Source: DATFVJ01 sp963826515 (GTDB lineage: Bacteria; Actinomycetota; Actinomycetes; Streptosporangiales; Streptosporangiaceae). Taken from it: a stretch of DNA of 64,000 bases. Positions within the stretch are counted from its first letter, which is position 1; each line of letters starts with the position of its first letter. Shown piece after piece: positions 34,329 through 42,452 of the stretch. The stretch covers positions 806,001 to 870,000 of the forward strand of contig CAWGXI010000012.1 in NCBI GenBank assembly GCA_963826515.1. The letters are read 5' to 3'. The position numbers were made by a program, and so were the translations under genes. The notes under the pieces were generated by a model. It saw only the letters and a program-made list of their open reading frames with translations. It searched no databases and was not told the origin of the DNA.

Positions 34329-34478
34329 CCGTCCTCCTGATAGGCGCCGAGGGTTTGCCGAGGAAGATCACTGCTCGAGGGTGGGCGCTTGCGCCCATCG
34401 CGCCAACGACGCGAGCGTAGCGAGCACCTTGACTGTGATCTTTGCGCGGCGACACGATGCCCGGCGCGAGGAGGACGG
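34329..34478. mobile_element. MITE-like palindromic element, copy 2
   Basis: A 150-bp relative of copy 1 with the same 10-bp ends (34329-34338 and 34469-34478) and matching subterminal blocks GATAGGCGCCGAG, TTGCCGAGGAAGATCACTG and TTGACTGTGATCTTTGC. The centres differ more than the ends. It ends about 15 bp before the stop of the next gene. Confidence 0.7.
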
Positions 34479-34492
34479 CCCGGCCGACTAGG

Positions 34493-35044
34493 TCAGCCGT
34501 TAGGCGGAGCAGTGCCATTGGGCCAGACGCACGGCGAGGTGGCTCCGATGGATATCCAGCCATTGCTGGCGGTGGTGAGGGAGAAGGTGAACACCTCGAA
34601 AGGATCCTTGTGCGGCGTGTAGCCGGTGATCTCTGGCTTGCCCTGGGCGAAGTTGGCGGTCGTGCCGATGACGTAGCCCTGCTTTTGCCAGTAGGCCTTG
34701 ACCTGGTTGGCGATGTTGACCTGCTGGCCGTTGGGGATGCCGCGCAGCCAGGCGGTGCGGTCCACGGTGACCATCTTGCTGGCATCTGGCAGTTGCTCAG
34801 CCAGGCACTGGATGGCGTCGTTTCCCAGTGACGGATCGAAGTTCAGCCGGGGCTGCGGATGCAGCGCGGCGGCGGTGTCGCGGATGATGTTCTCCGCCGT
34901 GGCGGCGGCCTGCTGCTGATTCATGGTCTTAGCCACCGTTCCTCCCGAGCTTCCCGAGCTTCCCATCAGCGTCACGGCGGCGACGGCCGCCGCGCCAGCG
35001 AGCCATCTGCGAGTCACCCCTGCTTTCAGCATCCTGGATCCCAT
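34493..35044 (-). CDS. Secreted protein of unknown family
   Basis: A 183-residue exported protein. The N-terminus MGSRMLKAGVTRRWLAGAAA and the following hydrophobic stretch form a signal peptide; no Cys follows, so it is not a lipoprotein. The mature part has two Cys (AIQCLAEQ and ATSPCVW), probably a disulfide, and conserved-looking IPNGQQVNIANQVKAYWQKQ and GYVIGTTANFA segments. It starts 40 bp after the DUF1023 hydrolase stop on the same strand; such hydrolase/small secreted protein pairs are common in actinobacteria. Function unknown. Confidence 0.68.
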   Translation of the reverse strand: MGSRMLKAGVTRRWLAGAAAVAAVTLMGSSGSSGGTVAKTMNQQQAAATAENIIRDTAAALHPQPRLNFDPSLGNDAIQCLAEQLPDASKMVTVDRTAWLRGIPNGQQVNIANQVKAYWQKQGYVIGTTANFAQGKPEITGYTPHKDPFEVFTFSLTTASNGWISIGATSPCVWPNGTAPPNG

Positions 35045-35084
35045 CTGGCCGGCATCCTGGATCTCATCTGGTCATCGTGCCGGG

Positions 35085-35792
35085 TCATATGTGGAGGGGG
35101 CCGATCCACGGGAAGCCCGGCGGCATCCCCGGCACGGGATCTTCGATCACAAGCTGACCCGGCGTGACCTGGCTGTACTGGCCGTCCACGATGTGAGCCA
35201 GGTTCAGCAGGGATGGTGATCCGGGGTCCCAGTACTGCGCGTGGGCGCTGAGCGGCGGCCACAAGCTGCCGGCGGCCACGGCGAAAGTCTTGCCGCCGAA
35301 GCCCACGCTGGCGGGGTCGGTGCCGAACTGGCCAAGATGTGCCACCGGGTCGTTGCTGGCCTCCCCGGCATACACATGCGCGGCGGGCAGCCCGAGCTGC
35401 GGGGCGTGGTTGACGCCGACGCCGGGGCTGCCGACGAACGCCAGGTCGGTGGCGAGATGGCCGGGGGCGCGGGTGGCGGCCTCACCGACTACCAGGGATC
35501 CATAAGAGTGCCCGAGCATCACGGTGTGCGCGGGGGTGCCGATGTGGGCGGCGGCCAGCCCGGCGGCGAAGCGGTCCAACGCTGGTGCGCCAGCCTGTGC
35601 ATCGTCCGGCAGAGCGACGGACTGGGTGTCTCCGAGGCCCGCAAGATCATCCGGAAGGCCTGCCACATCCTCTCCGAGCTCGGCGACGACGCCCTCGCCG
35701 TGACCTGACCGCAAGCCAGCTGACCACGCGCCGTGACACCTTCCGGACCCCCGGGGTGCGGCAACCGGCGCCGCACTCACCCGATGGGGCAC
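35085..35792 (-). CDS. DUF1023 alpha/beta hydrolase, N-terminally truncated
   Basis: The recognisable DUF1023 domain spans the last 170 or so residues of a 235-residue frame: PAHTVMLGHSYGSLVVGEAA has the nucleophile elbow GHSYGS, DLAFVGSPGVGVNHAPQLGL is the typical next block, and a catalytic-His-like LAHIVDGQYSQV is near the end. Family members usually have 200 or more residues before the nucleophile, including a first catalytic-fold strand. Here that part is missing and an IS110 3' fragment lies antisense over the 5' end (35600-35708). It is probably a broken gene or one with altered function. Confidence 0.65.
   Translation of the reverse strand: MPHRVSAAPVAAPRGSGRCHGAWSAGLRSGHGEGVVAELGEDVAGLPDDLAGLGDTQSVALPDDAQAGAPALDRFAAGLAAAHIGTPAHTVMLGHSYGSLVVGEAATRAPGHLATDLAFVGSPGVGVNHAPQLGLPAAHVYAGEASNDPVAHLGQFGTDPASVGFGGKTFAVAAGSLWPPLSAHAQYWDPGSPSLLNLAHIVDGQYSQVTPGQLVIEDPVPGMPPGFPWIGPLHI
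35600..35708 (+). mobile_element. IS110-family transposase C-terminal scrap
   Basis: The plus-strand frame ends SDGLGVSEARKIIRKACHIL and SELGDDALAVT then stop, resembling the C-terminal helix (R-x-Y/C-H-x-L-x-x-LG) of IS110 transposases. It coincides with the missing N-terminus of the antisense DUF1023 gene. Confidence 0.55.
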
Positions 35793-36097
35793 AACCGCGG
35801 CCAGCTCCCGCCAGGTGGCTGTCAGCCGCTACCGCCCTGCAGCGCAGGGCACGCGGACGGCCTTCACAGAATGAGCGGCCGCATCCCCCCGCAGGCGGGG
35901 GGCCACCCAATCCATCATCATGCCGCCGGGCCACTGAGCCCGCGGGCCTAGGTAAGCCTGGCTGCCCTTCGCCGCACCCCCGTACCTCCGTCACGGCACG
36001 GTCACCCGCCCCCCACGACAGGAAGGCCCGGCCACAAGGTCCCAGACCCCCACCCGATCAGCCAGCACTCACCGCTCCCTGCCCCGCCGCCAAATGA
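35709..36097. other. No gene recognised
   Basis: Pro/Arg-rich frames only. A small hairpin CCCCCCGCAGGCGGGGGG (35887-35904) is the one structure I see. Confidence 0.4.
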
Positions 36098-36217
36098 TCA
36101 GTGGACGACGCTGTGCCCGTAGGCCTTGACGTACTCTTCCACACCGATGGTCTGGGTCTCGACAGAGACGCTGGTGTCTGTGGCCCGGCTGAGGCGGGCT
36201 GCGGCTAGCAGGCGCAT
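36098..36217 (-). pseudogene. Serine-recombinase N-terminal fragment
   Basis: A 39-codon frame reading MRLLAAARLSRATDTSVSVE then TQTIGVEEYVKAYGHSVVH resembles the start of large serine recombinases (R-L-S-R with catalytic Ser, then E-x-Q, then GH-x-VV). It stops early. It abuts the broken enoyl-CoA hydratase, so this is a junction of two gene scraps. Confidence 0.5.
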
Positions 36218-36224
36218 CCGGGCA

Positions 36225-36741
36225 GGCTATCAGGTTGGTGATCTTGGTACCAGTCAGATCAGGCACGAGGCCGAGAGCCGGTTCCTTCATGCACAGCTTC
36301 GCGTCCTCGGCGAGGACCGGATATCGCAGCCGCGGGCTAGCTGGAACCGCCGCCGATGGCGTGCCCGCGAACCGCCGCGATCGTGACGAAGTCCGGCCGG
36401 CGCAGCCAGGTGAAACCTTCCTGAACCGAAGCGATCCACTCCTCGTATCCCGGATCGGCAAAGTCGGGGAACGGATCCTCGCCAGGCACCCCTTCGCCGG
36501 TGAGCAGCCGCCGGTCAAGGCCGGCGCAGAACGACGGGCCCTCACCACGGACGATCACCACCCGCACGTCCGGTGGCAGCGACGCGCCGATGCTGGCGAG
36601 CCCCCACCACATTGACGGAGTCATCGCGTTGCGGCGCTGCGGGCGGTCCAGCGTCACCGTCGCGACCGCTCCGGCCGGGTGGGCATCGTCGATGTCCAGC
36701 CGAAGGCCCGCTTGCTTCAGGTCTGGTGTGCTCGCCGTCAT
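36225..36741 (-). pseudogene. Broken enoyl-CoA hydratase paralogue
   Basis: Residues 1-130 (MTASTPDLKQAGLRLDIDDA, VIVRGEGPSFCAGLDRRLLT, VRGHAIGGG) are about 85% identical by eye to the intact gene at 30745-31527. A frameshift after AIGGG ends the frame. The homology continues in the next frame (YPVLAEDAKLCMKEPALGLV, PDLTGTK) and stops abruptly at about 36235, beside the recombinase fragment. The last third is lost. Confidence 0.88.
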
Positions 36742-37033
36742 GAGGTCCCTCCCGGGTCACGTGGTCGCGTCTCCACTCGTGCGGCGATCCGCCCGCCGGG
36801 ATCGCGGGCGAGACACTGGCCGGGATGTCGGACTGCGTGAACCCGAGGCCATCATGACACTCCGCAGCCGTGATGGCAGCTGGGCCGTAGGCGTGGTCCG
36901 CATCGGCCAGACACCCCAGGGCTTAACTTGTCAAGTCGGAGTGGCGATTGCTGCGTTTCGTGAGGGCATGCTGACGCTGCCGTCCCGGCGGCTCCGTGCT
37001 GGCCGGGCGGCTGGTCTCGGTGCAGTTAGCGGC
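36742..37033. other. IS110 right-end flank
   Basis: Between the broken hydratase start and the transposase stop there is no gene. The right end of the IS must lie here; IS110 elements lack terminal inverted repeats, so I cannot place it. Confidence 0.4.
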
Positions 37034-38272
37034 TTATGCGGCTTGAGGGGTTCCGTCCCGGTGAGACCAGGCGGTGGCCTCGTCGTACCGGTGGCCGGTT
37101 TTCACGCATCCGTGAAGGATGCCGACGAGCCGGCCTGCGACGCGGCGCATCGTGTCGTCGTGGCCGACATCGCGTGCCCGGAGTTCGTCGTAGAAGGCGC
37201 GGGCTCCCGCGGATGCGGTGAGCGCGGACAGGGCCTGGGCGTGCAGGGCGTCGATGAGGTGCCCGTTGCGGATGTAGCGGGCGTGCACGGTCTTCCTCTT
37301 GCCGGACTGGATCGTCAGCGGGGAGGTGCCGGCGTAGTTCTTGCGGGCCTTGGCACTGGCGTAGCGGCCGGGGGCGTCGCCGAACTCGCCGAGGATCCTC
37401 GCTCCGGTGATGTCCCCGATGCCGGGCTGGGACAGGTAGAGCCCGGCATCAGGGTGACGTCGAAAAAGCTCCCTCACCTTGGCTTCCATGACCTTTACCT
37501 GCTCGTTGAGCGTCGTGATCACCGCCGCCTGGGCCCGCACGGACGCGGCGTGCGCTTCGGTGATGGCGTCAGGCTGGGCCAGGTGCGGGGCGCGCAGCGC
37601 GGCACGGATGTCCCGTGCCCGCTGCGCCAGGTCACCGCGCCGCCCGGCCCGCTTGAGCGCCGCGGTGACCTGCGCGGCGGTCAGCCTGGCTGCCGATGCC
37701 GGGTCGGGGGCCTTTCCCAGCAGTTCCAGGGTGTCCAGCCCTGCCAGGGTCAGGGGCGCGTAGGCTTCCAGCGCGGCGGGGAAGTAGTCCCGCAGCGCGG
37801 ACCGCATCCGCAGCACGTGCCGGGTGCGCTCCCAGATCAGCTTCTGGTGAGCGCGGGCCGCGATCCTGACCGCCTCGGCGATGTCGCTGTCGGCGGCGAT
37901 CTCGCGGATCTGGTGCCGCCGGGTCCTGCCCATGTCCGCGAGGGCGGCCGCGTCGAAGAAGTCGTCCTTCTTCCCCGACACCGAGATCGTCTCCTTGTGC
38001 CGGGCGGCCTGCTTCGGGTTCACCGCGTAGACCCGGTAGCCCGCCGCTGCCAGCGCTTTCACCCACGGCCCGCGGTCGGTCTCGATCACGACCACCACCT
38101 GCGCCGGGTCCGGCTCGCCGTCCTCGCCCCAGCATGAGGCGACCAGCTCGTGGAACCGGGCGATCCCATCCACGCCCTCCGGCAGCCGCCGCCTCGCCAG
38201 CGTCTTGCCTGCCTCGTCCTGCACGACCACGTCATGGTGGCCCTCGGCCCAGTCATCGCCGATGAACAGCAA
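37034..38272 (-). CDS. IS110-family transposase
   Basis: A 412-residue transposase/recombinase. The N-terminal RuvC-like DEDD domain has D in LLFIGDDWAEGHHDV, E in VVVIETDRGPW, and D/D in KKDDFFDAAALADM. The C-terminal Transposase_20 domain carries the serine motif in YAGTSPLTIQSGKRKT. In characterised IS110 elements the protein forms a tetramer guided by a bridge RNA. The TTG at 38272 (LLFIGDDW) has GGGAAGGGG upstream and matches family length; a GTG at 38368 would add 32 unrelated residues. The frame is complete and looks active. Confidence 0.9.
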   Translation of the reverse strand: MLFIGDDWAEGHHDVVVQDEAGKTLARRRLPEGVDGIARFHELVASCWGEDGEPDPAQVVVVIETDRGPWVKALAAAGYRVYAVNPKQAARHKETISVSGKKDDFFDAAALADMGRTRRHQIREIAADSDIAEAVRIAARAHQKLIWERTRHVLRMRSALRDYFPAALEAYAPLTLAGLDTLELLGKAPDPASAARLTAAQVTAALKRAGRRGDLAQRARDIRAALRAPHLAQPDAITEAHAASVRAQAAVITTLNEQVKVMEAKVRELFRRHPDAGLYLSQPGIGDITGARILGEFGDAPGRYASAKARKNYAGTSPLTIQSGKRKTVHARYIRNGHLIDALHAQALSALTASAGARAFYDELRARDVGHDDTMRRVAGRLVGILHGCVKTGHRYDEATAWSHRDGTPQAA

Positions 38273-38540
38273 CCCTCGCCCCTTCCCGTACTCCTCGTAA
38301 CTCCCGGCAGCATCAGGGAGAACCGCCAGCGCCCTAATGGACCAGTGCTCACGGCCGGTGCCGGGCACGCCACCCCATCAGCAGTCCATCCTCCCCGGTA
38401 AGCCGGCAGGGGCACGGTCTGACCTCAGGGCTCAACGCCCGGGGGGCAAAGAAGTACTCACCTGCCGGCTGCTACCGGTAGCAAGTCTCTCGCACCAGGA
38501 ATCACACCTGACCCAGAGGACCTGCTAGATCCCATTAGGG
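38273..38540 (-). ncRNA. IS110 left-end non-coding region; candidate bridge RNA
   Basis: The DNA upstream of the transposase start, read on the minus strand, is non-coding and structured: CCTGCCGGC (38463-38471) can pair with GCCGGCAGG (38403-38411), with further short stems inside. IS110-group elements encode the bridge RNA in this position, between the element's left end and the transposase gene. I cannot delimit the loops or the element's ends from one copy. Confidence 0.5.
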
Positions 38541-38570
38541 GGTAAGGGGCCAGGCACTCAGTATTTCCGT

Positions 38571-38702
38571 GTGAGGCGCGACGGGCGGTTCTACCGGAAC
38601 GTCCGCAGCGTGAAGGAGCTCGAAGCGCTGGGGATCGACTTGGCCGATCTGGAGGAGCTGCCCGAGCCGGCCCTCGATACGTCGGCCCGGCTTCGATCTT
38701 GA
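38571..38702 (+). pseudogene. C-terminal remnant of an unknown gene
   Basis: An open frame reading VRRDGRFYRNVRSVKELEAL and then GIDLADLEELPEPALDT, with strongly GC-rich third positions and an ordinary protein-like composition. The upstream part is replaced by the IS110 flank. It may be the tail of the gene into which the IS inserted. Family not recognised. Confidence 0.4.
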
Positions 38703-38833
38703 CCTATCCGGAAAGGATCATGATCATTTTATGGCGAGGGCTCTGATCATTTGCGCGCGGCGCCTTTGAAGCCGTAGCGAAGCTCTTACGGGGATCAGCC
38801 ATCACGTCCAATTTGTTACGTTTACCCCTCGTT

Positions 38834-40294
38834 ATGCCTGAAGCAATGGCTACACTGGCGCGCGTGGCAATCGACGCCGACCCTAAGGATCCAGCGCCGT
38901 CAGAAGCGGTTCGCAGGAGCAGGATCCTCGTGCTGTCCACGGCCGCCGTGGTGCTGGTACTCAAATTGTGGGTTTCGGCGACCACGTTCGGGACGAACGA
39001 CGTGCGTTACTGGGAGAGCTTCGCCGCCGCAGTTCGTAGAGTCGGGCCGATCAACATCTATGGGGTGTCCGGCGGCTGGTGGACCCCTGGCCGCGAGCCA
39101 TCGATTCTCGCCGCTCCGTACAACCATCCGCCGCTCATCGGCTGGCTGCTCATAGTGCTGAACCACCTGGCGCGGTTCGGATTTTCCTTTCCTTTCCTTA
39201 TCCGGGTACCGGCCAGCGTCGCGGACGTTGTGACGACAGTTCTGATCTTCGAGATGCTGCGGGTCAGGCGCGGCCTTCGCGCGGCAACCGCGGCAGCGAT
39301 TCTCGTCGCCTGCAGCCCGGTCCTGTTCATCATTTCGGGTTTCCATGGCAACACCGACCCGGTATTCGTCATGTTCATCCTGCTGAGCGCCTATCTGCTT
39401 ATCAACCGCCCGTGGCCAGCCATGGCCTGGGCGTCGGCGGCGTTAGCTGGGGTCGCGTTCGCCCTCGGGCTGAGCGTCAAGCTCGTTCCCATCGTCGTGT
39501 TGCCGACGCTGCTGCTGCTCGCCGCGCATCTCGGGCGCCGTCAGCTCGCCTCATTCGTGCTCGGCGCCGGCCTGGTATTGTTCCAGCTCTGGGGACCTGT
39601 AGTGCTATGGCAATGGCACCCGTTCCGCGCGGACGTGCTCGGGTACGCGGGGATCGGCCTGCGTCAATGGGGGCCCGTACAGTTCGCGAGAGCGCTGCAT
39701 GCTCCGGCCAGCGTGGTCACTTTCCTCCCCGGCCCTGGACGCTTCCTCGTACTGGCGGTCAGCGCCCTGCTGCCCGCGCTCCTGCTCTGCTGGCGCCGGG
39801 ACGCGGCCCTGCCCGCGATTGGCCTGTCCCTCGCCCTATTCCTGCTGCTCAGCCCTGCCTTCGGCACCCAGTACCTGGTCTGGCCGGTCGCCGCGGCCTA
39901 TTTCATCGACTTCTGGGCGGCCACCGCCTACAACTTGTTAGCCGGAGCCCTACTGGCCGAGGTCTACAACCGGTGGAACGGCGGGCTGCCCTGGGACGTA
40001 GCCAAGGCCACACCGCTGCTGACCACAGAGGTTTGGGCAGCTGGAATAGTCTGGATGATGCTTCTGCTCGTCGTGATCGTCGGCACCCGCAATATCGCGC
40101 GGCGAACGGGGACCAAGAGACCGCCGCCGAACAGGCGGCCGGCCGAAGGGGCATCCCGGCCTACCTCCGTAGAAGGAAGCCCGACTTCGTTTCTCGCCGC
40201 GGCGCTGCCGCGATTGCTGGCGGCAGCCCTGGCGTCCCTGCCCGGTTATACATATCGCGGCGCGCCAAATCAGGTAGGAGCAATAGAACCGTGA
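38834..40294 (+). CDS. GT-C fold membrane glycosyltransferase (DUF2029-like)
   Basis: A 486-residue polytopic protein with about ten membrane helices. After the first helix it has FGTNDVRYWESFA, whose acidic and Arg residues match the first periplasmic loop of GT-C/DUF2029 transferases that use polyprenyl-phosphate sugars. YNHPPLIGWLL and FHGNTDPVFVMFILLSAYLL are further family-like loops. The C-terminal 60 residues are Pro/Arg-rich and cytoplasmic. It is the first gene of a three-gene operon, overlapping the GT2 gene by four bases. It probably transfers a sugar from a lipid carrier to a glycan or protein outside the membrane (inference). Confidence 0.87.
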   Translation: MPEAMATLARVAIDADPKDPAPSEAVRRSRILVLSTAAVVLVLKLWVSATTFGTNDVRYWESFAAAVRRVGPINIYGVSGGWWTPGREPSILAAPYNHPPLIGWLLIVLNHLARFGFSFPFLIRVPASVADVVTTVLIFEMLRVRRGLRAATAAAILVACSPVLFIISGFHGNTDPVFVMFILLSAYLLINRPWPAMAWASAALAGVAFALGLSVKLVPIVVLPTLLLLAAHLGRRQLASFVLGAGLVLFQLWGPVVLWQWHPFRADVLGYAGIGLRQWGPVQFARALHAPASVVTFLPGPGRFLVLAVSALLPALLLCWRRDAALPAIGLSLALFLLLSPAFGTQYLVWPVAAAYFIDFWAATAYNLLAGALLAEVYNRWNGGLPWDVAKATPLLTTEVWAAGIVWMMLLLVVIVGTRNIARRTGTKRPPPNRRPAEGASRPTSVEGSPTSFLAAALPRLLAAALASLPGYTYRGAPNQVGAIEP

Positions 40295-41754
40295 GCGACA
40301 ACAATGCTCGCCCTCGTATCGGCATCCTTGTGGTTGCCTACAACGCGGAGTTAACATTGTGCGCGACGCTGGACCGTGTTCCGGTGGACGTCCGGGAGCG
40401 GATCGCCGAGGTGATCGTGCTCGACGACGGGAGCCACGACGACACCTTCGCCCGCGGACAAGCCTGGGCCGAACGACCAGACACGCCGAAAACCCTGGTG
40501 GTGCGGCATACCAAGAACCTCGGCTACGGCGGTAACCAGAAGGCGGCATACAAGCTTGCACTGCAGCGCGGACTCGACATCGTGGTTCTGCTGCACGGGG
40601 ATGGCCAGTACGCGCCGGAACTGCTGCCGGACATGGTGGCCCCGTTGGAGCGGGGCGAATGCGATGTCGTAATGGGTTCCCGTATGATGGATAAGGGGGC
40701 CGCGCGCCGCGGCGGGATGCCGCTGTACAAGCTGGTCGGGAACCGAATCCTTACCCGAGCGGAGAATGCGCTGCTCGCTACCGAGCTGACCGAGTTCCAT
40801 TCCGGATACCGGGCCTACAGCACCAGCGCGCTGCGCGATATTCCGTTCGAGCACAACACCGACGATTTCGACTTCGACACGCAGATCATTGTGCAGCTTC
40901 TCCACGCTGGAAAGCGAATCCTGGAAATTCCGATTCCCACGTACTACGGCGATGAGATCTGCTACGTCAACGGCATGCGCTACGCCAAGGACGTGGTCAA
41001 GGATGTGCTCGAATACCGCCTGGTGGCCATGGGGTTCGGCACCTCGGAATGGGTGCCCAAGCCGCACGACTACGCGTTCAAGGACGGTGACGGGTCCTCG
41101 CACGCGGTGATACTAGGAAAGATGGCCGGCCTGCCGGCGTGCCGCATCCTCGACCTCGGCTGTTCGGGCGGCCTCTTCGCGGCCCACGCCCGGGCTGCCG
41201 GTCACGAGGTGACCGGTGTGGACTGCCTGGAGACCCCGGGCGTGCGGGAACGCACCGACCACTTCGTCAAGGCCAGCCTCGAAGAGGGCATCCCGGAGGA
41301 GGTAGGTGACGGATTCGACATCATCGTCGCCGCGGACGTCATCGAGCACCTGTCGCGACCAGGCGAGGTGCTGCGTGACATGCGCAGAGTGCTGCGGCCC
41401 GGCGGGCAGGTGCTGCTCTCGGTGCCGAACTTCGCGCACTGGTACCCCCGGACGAGGGTCGCCATGGGCCTATTCGGCTACGACCGCCGTGGCATCCTGG
41501 ACGAGACCCACCTGCGGTTCTTCACCCGGGCGACCCTGCGTCGGCTGGTCCGCGCCAGCGGATTCGACATCCTAGAGGAGCAGCCGACCGGACTGCCGCT
41601 CCGGACCATCTCCGCAGCGGACGGGCGGAAGCTTCGGCTCGCGCACAAGATCGACAGATCGCTGGTCCGCATCCGGCCGACCCTGTTCGGCTACCAGTAC
41701 ATTCTGACGCTAACCCCGCACGCGGAGGAAACGGTGCATGTCGAAGCCACCTGA
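40291..41754 (+). CDS. Bifunctional GT2 glycosyltransferase/SAM methyltransferase
   Basis: A 487-residue fusion. Residues about 8-235 form a GT2 domain of the dolichyl/polyprenyl-phosphate mannose synthase type (IGILVVAYNAELTLCATLDR, VIVLDDGSHDDT, NLGYGGNQKAAY, LLHGDGQYAPE, EFHSGYRAYS). Residues about 270-430 form a class I methyltransferase (ILDLGCSGGLFAAHARAAGH, IIVAADVIEHLSRPGEVLRD). GTG start at 40291 with GGAG 10 nt upstream; GTGA overlap with the previous gene. It likely loads a sugar on polyprenyl phosphate; the methyltransferase may methylate the sugar or the lipid product (inference). Confidence 0.93.
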   Translation: MSDNNARPRIGILVVAYNAELTLCATLDRVPVDVRERIAEVIVLDDGSHDDTFARGQAWAERPDTPKTLVVRHTKNLGYGGNQKAAYKLALQRGLDIVVLLHGDGQYAPELLPDMVAPLERGECDVVMGSRMMDKGAARRGGMPLYKLVGNRILTRAENALLATELTEFHSGYRAYSTSALRDIPFEHNTDDFDFDTQIIVQLLHAGKRILEIPIPTYYGDEICYVNGMRYAKDVVKDVLEYRLVAMGFGTSEWVPKPHDYAFKDGDGSSHAVILGKMAGLPACRILDLGCSGGLFAAHARAAGHEVTGVDCLETPGVRERTDHFVKASLEEGIPEEVGDGFDIIVAADVIEHLSRPGEVLRDMRRVLRPGGQVLLSVPNFAHWYPRTRVAMGLFGYDRRGILDETHLRFFTRATLRRLVRASGFDILEEQPTGLPLRTISAADGRKLRLAHKIDRSLVRIRPTLFGYQYILTLTPHAEETVHVEAT

Positions 41755-42250
41755 CGCGGGTAGCCCGCTCCGTCCGGGGACGCGCTCAGCCAAGCTGTCG
41801 GTCAGACAGCAAGCGCAGCCGCGCAGGCACCACGAAACGGAGTGTTCCAATCATGAAGACACCTCAAAGAGGCACCCCTTGACCATCGCAAGCGTGGCGC
41901 TGCTGTTGTTCGCCGTGACCACCGCAGCCGTCGGCCAGGTCATGCTCAAACACGGCATGCAGACTGTATCGCGCCACGCGGGCAATTCCAGCGCATCGCT
42001 GGCAGTCAGCGCGGCCACCTCGCCGTGGGTGCTCGTCGGACTCGCGGTCTTCGGCATCTCCGCGATGGCCTGGCTGGCCGCGCTGTCCCGGGTACCGCTG
42101 AGTGTCGCCTATCCATTCAACGCCCTCGGCTACCTCGGAATCCTGACCGCCAGCGTCCTCGTCCTGCACGAACGCGCCAACATATTGACCTGGACGGGCA
42201 CGCTCCTTGTCGTGTCAGGACTGATCATTGTCGTCTTGTCCCGGCCGTAG
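41738..42250 (+). CDS. SMR/EamA-type small permease (ArnE-like flippase)
   Basis: A 170-residue protein with a 45-residue hydrophilic N-terminus and four membrane helices (IASVALLLFAVTTAAVGQVM, WVLVGLAVFGISAMAWLAAL, VAYPFNALGYLGILTASVLV, TGTLLVVSGLIIVVLS). LSVAYPFNALGY is the SMR/EamA signature seen in ArnE/ArnF, which flip lipid-linked aminoarabinose. Its start overlaps the end of the GT2 gene by 17 bases, with GGAGGA upstream. It probably moves the lipid-linked sugar across the membrane for the GT-C enzyme. Confidence 0.87.
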   Translation: MSKPPDAGSPLRPGTRSAKLSVRQQAQPRRHHETECSNHEDTSKRHPLTIASVALLLFAVTTAAVGQVMLKHGMQTVSRHAGNSSASLAVSAATSPWVLVGLAVFGISAMAWLAALSRVPLSVAYPFNALGYLGILTASVLVLHERANILTWTGTLLVVSGLIIVVLSRP

Positions 42251-42452
42251 CAGGCCAAGACGGCCGGCCGGGGGCCTCGTGACACCGCAGCGGCGTCGCT
42301 GCAGCGGAACCGGCGGATACGGATCGGGCCGTATACCACCGCAATGCCCGATTGCGCCAGCGTGGTGAGCGGCACGTACTCGCCGAGCCGAACCTATAGC
42401 GTCCGTGTCTGCCGATGGCACACGCGCGTTTGTGGTTACTACGATTTATGCC
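42251..42452. other. Intergenic
   Basis: Convergent gap between the flippase and a minus-strand hypothetical gene. I see no clear terminator. Confidence 0.4.

Noticed and set aside
39079..40290. Longer start of the GT2-methyltransferase protein
   Set aside because: The upstream frame is Arg/Pro-rich and is the shadow of the GT-C gene; GTG 40291 has a ribosome site and matches the family.
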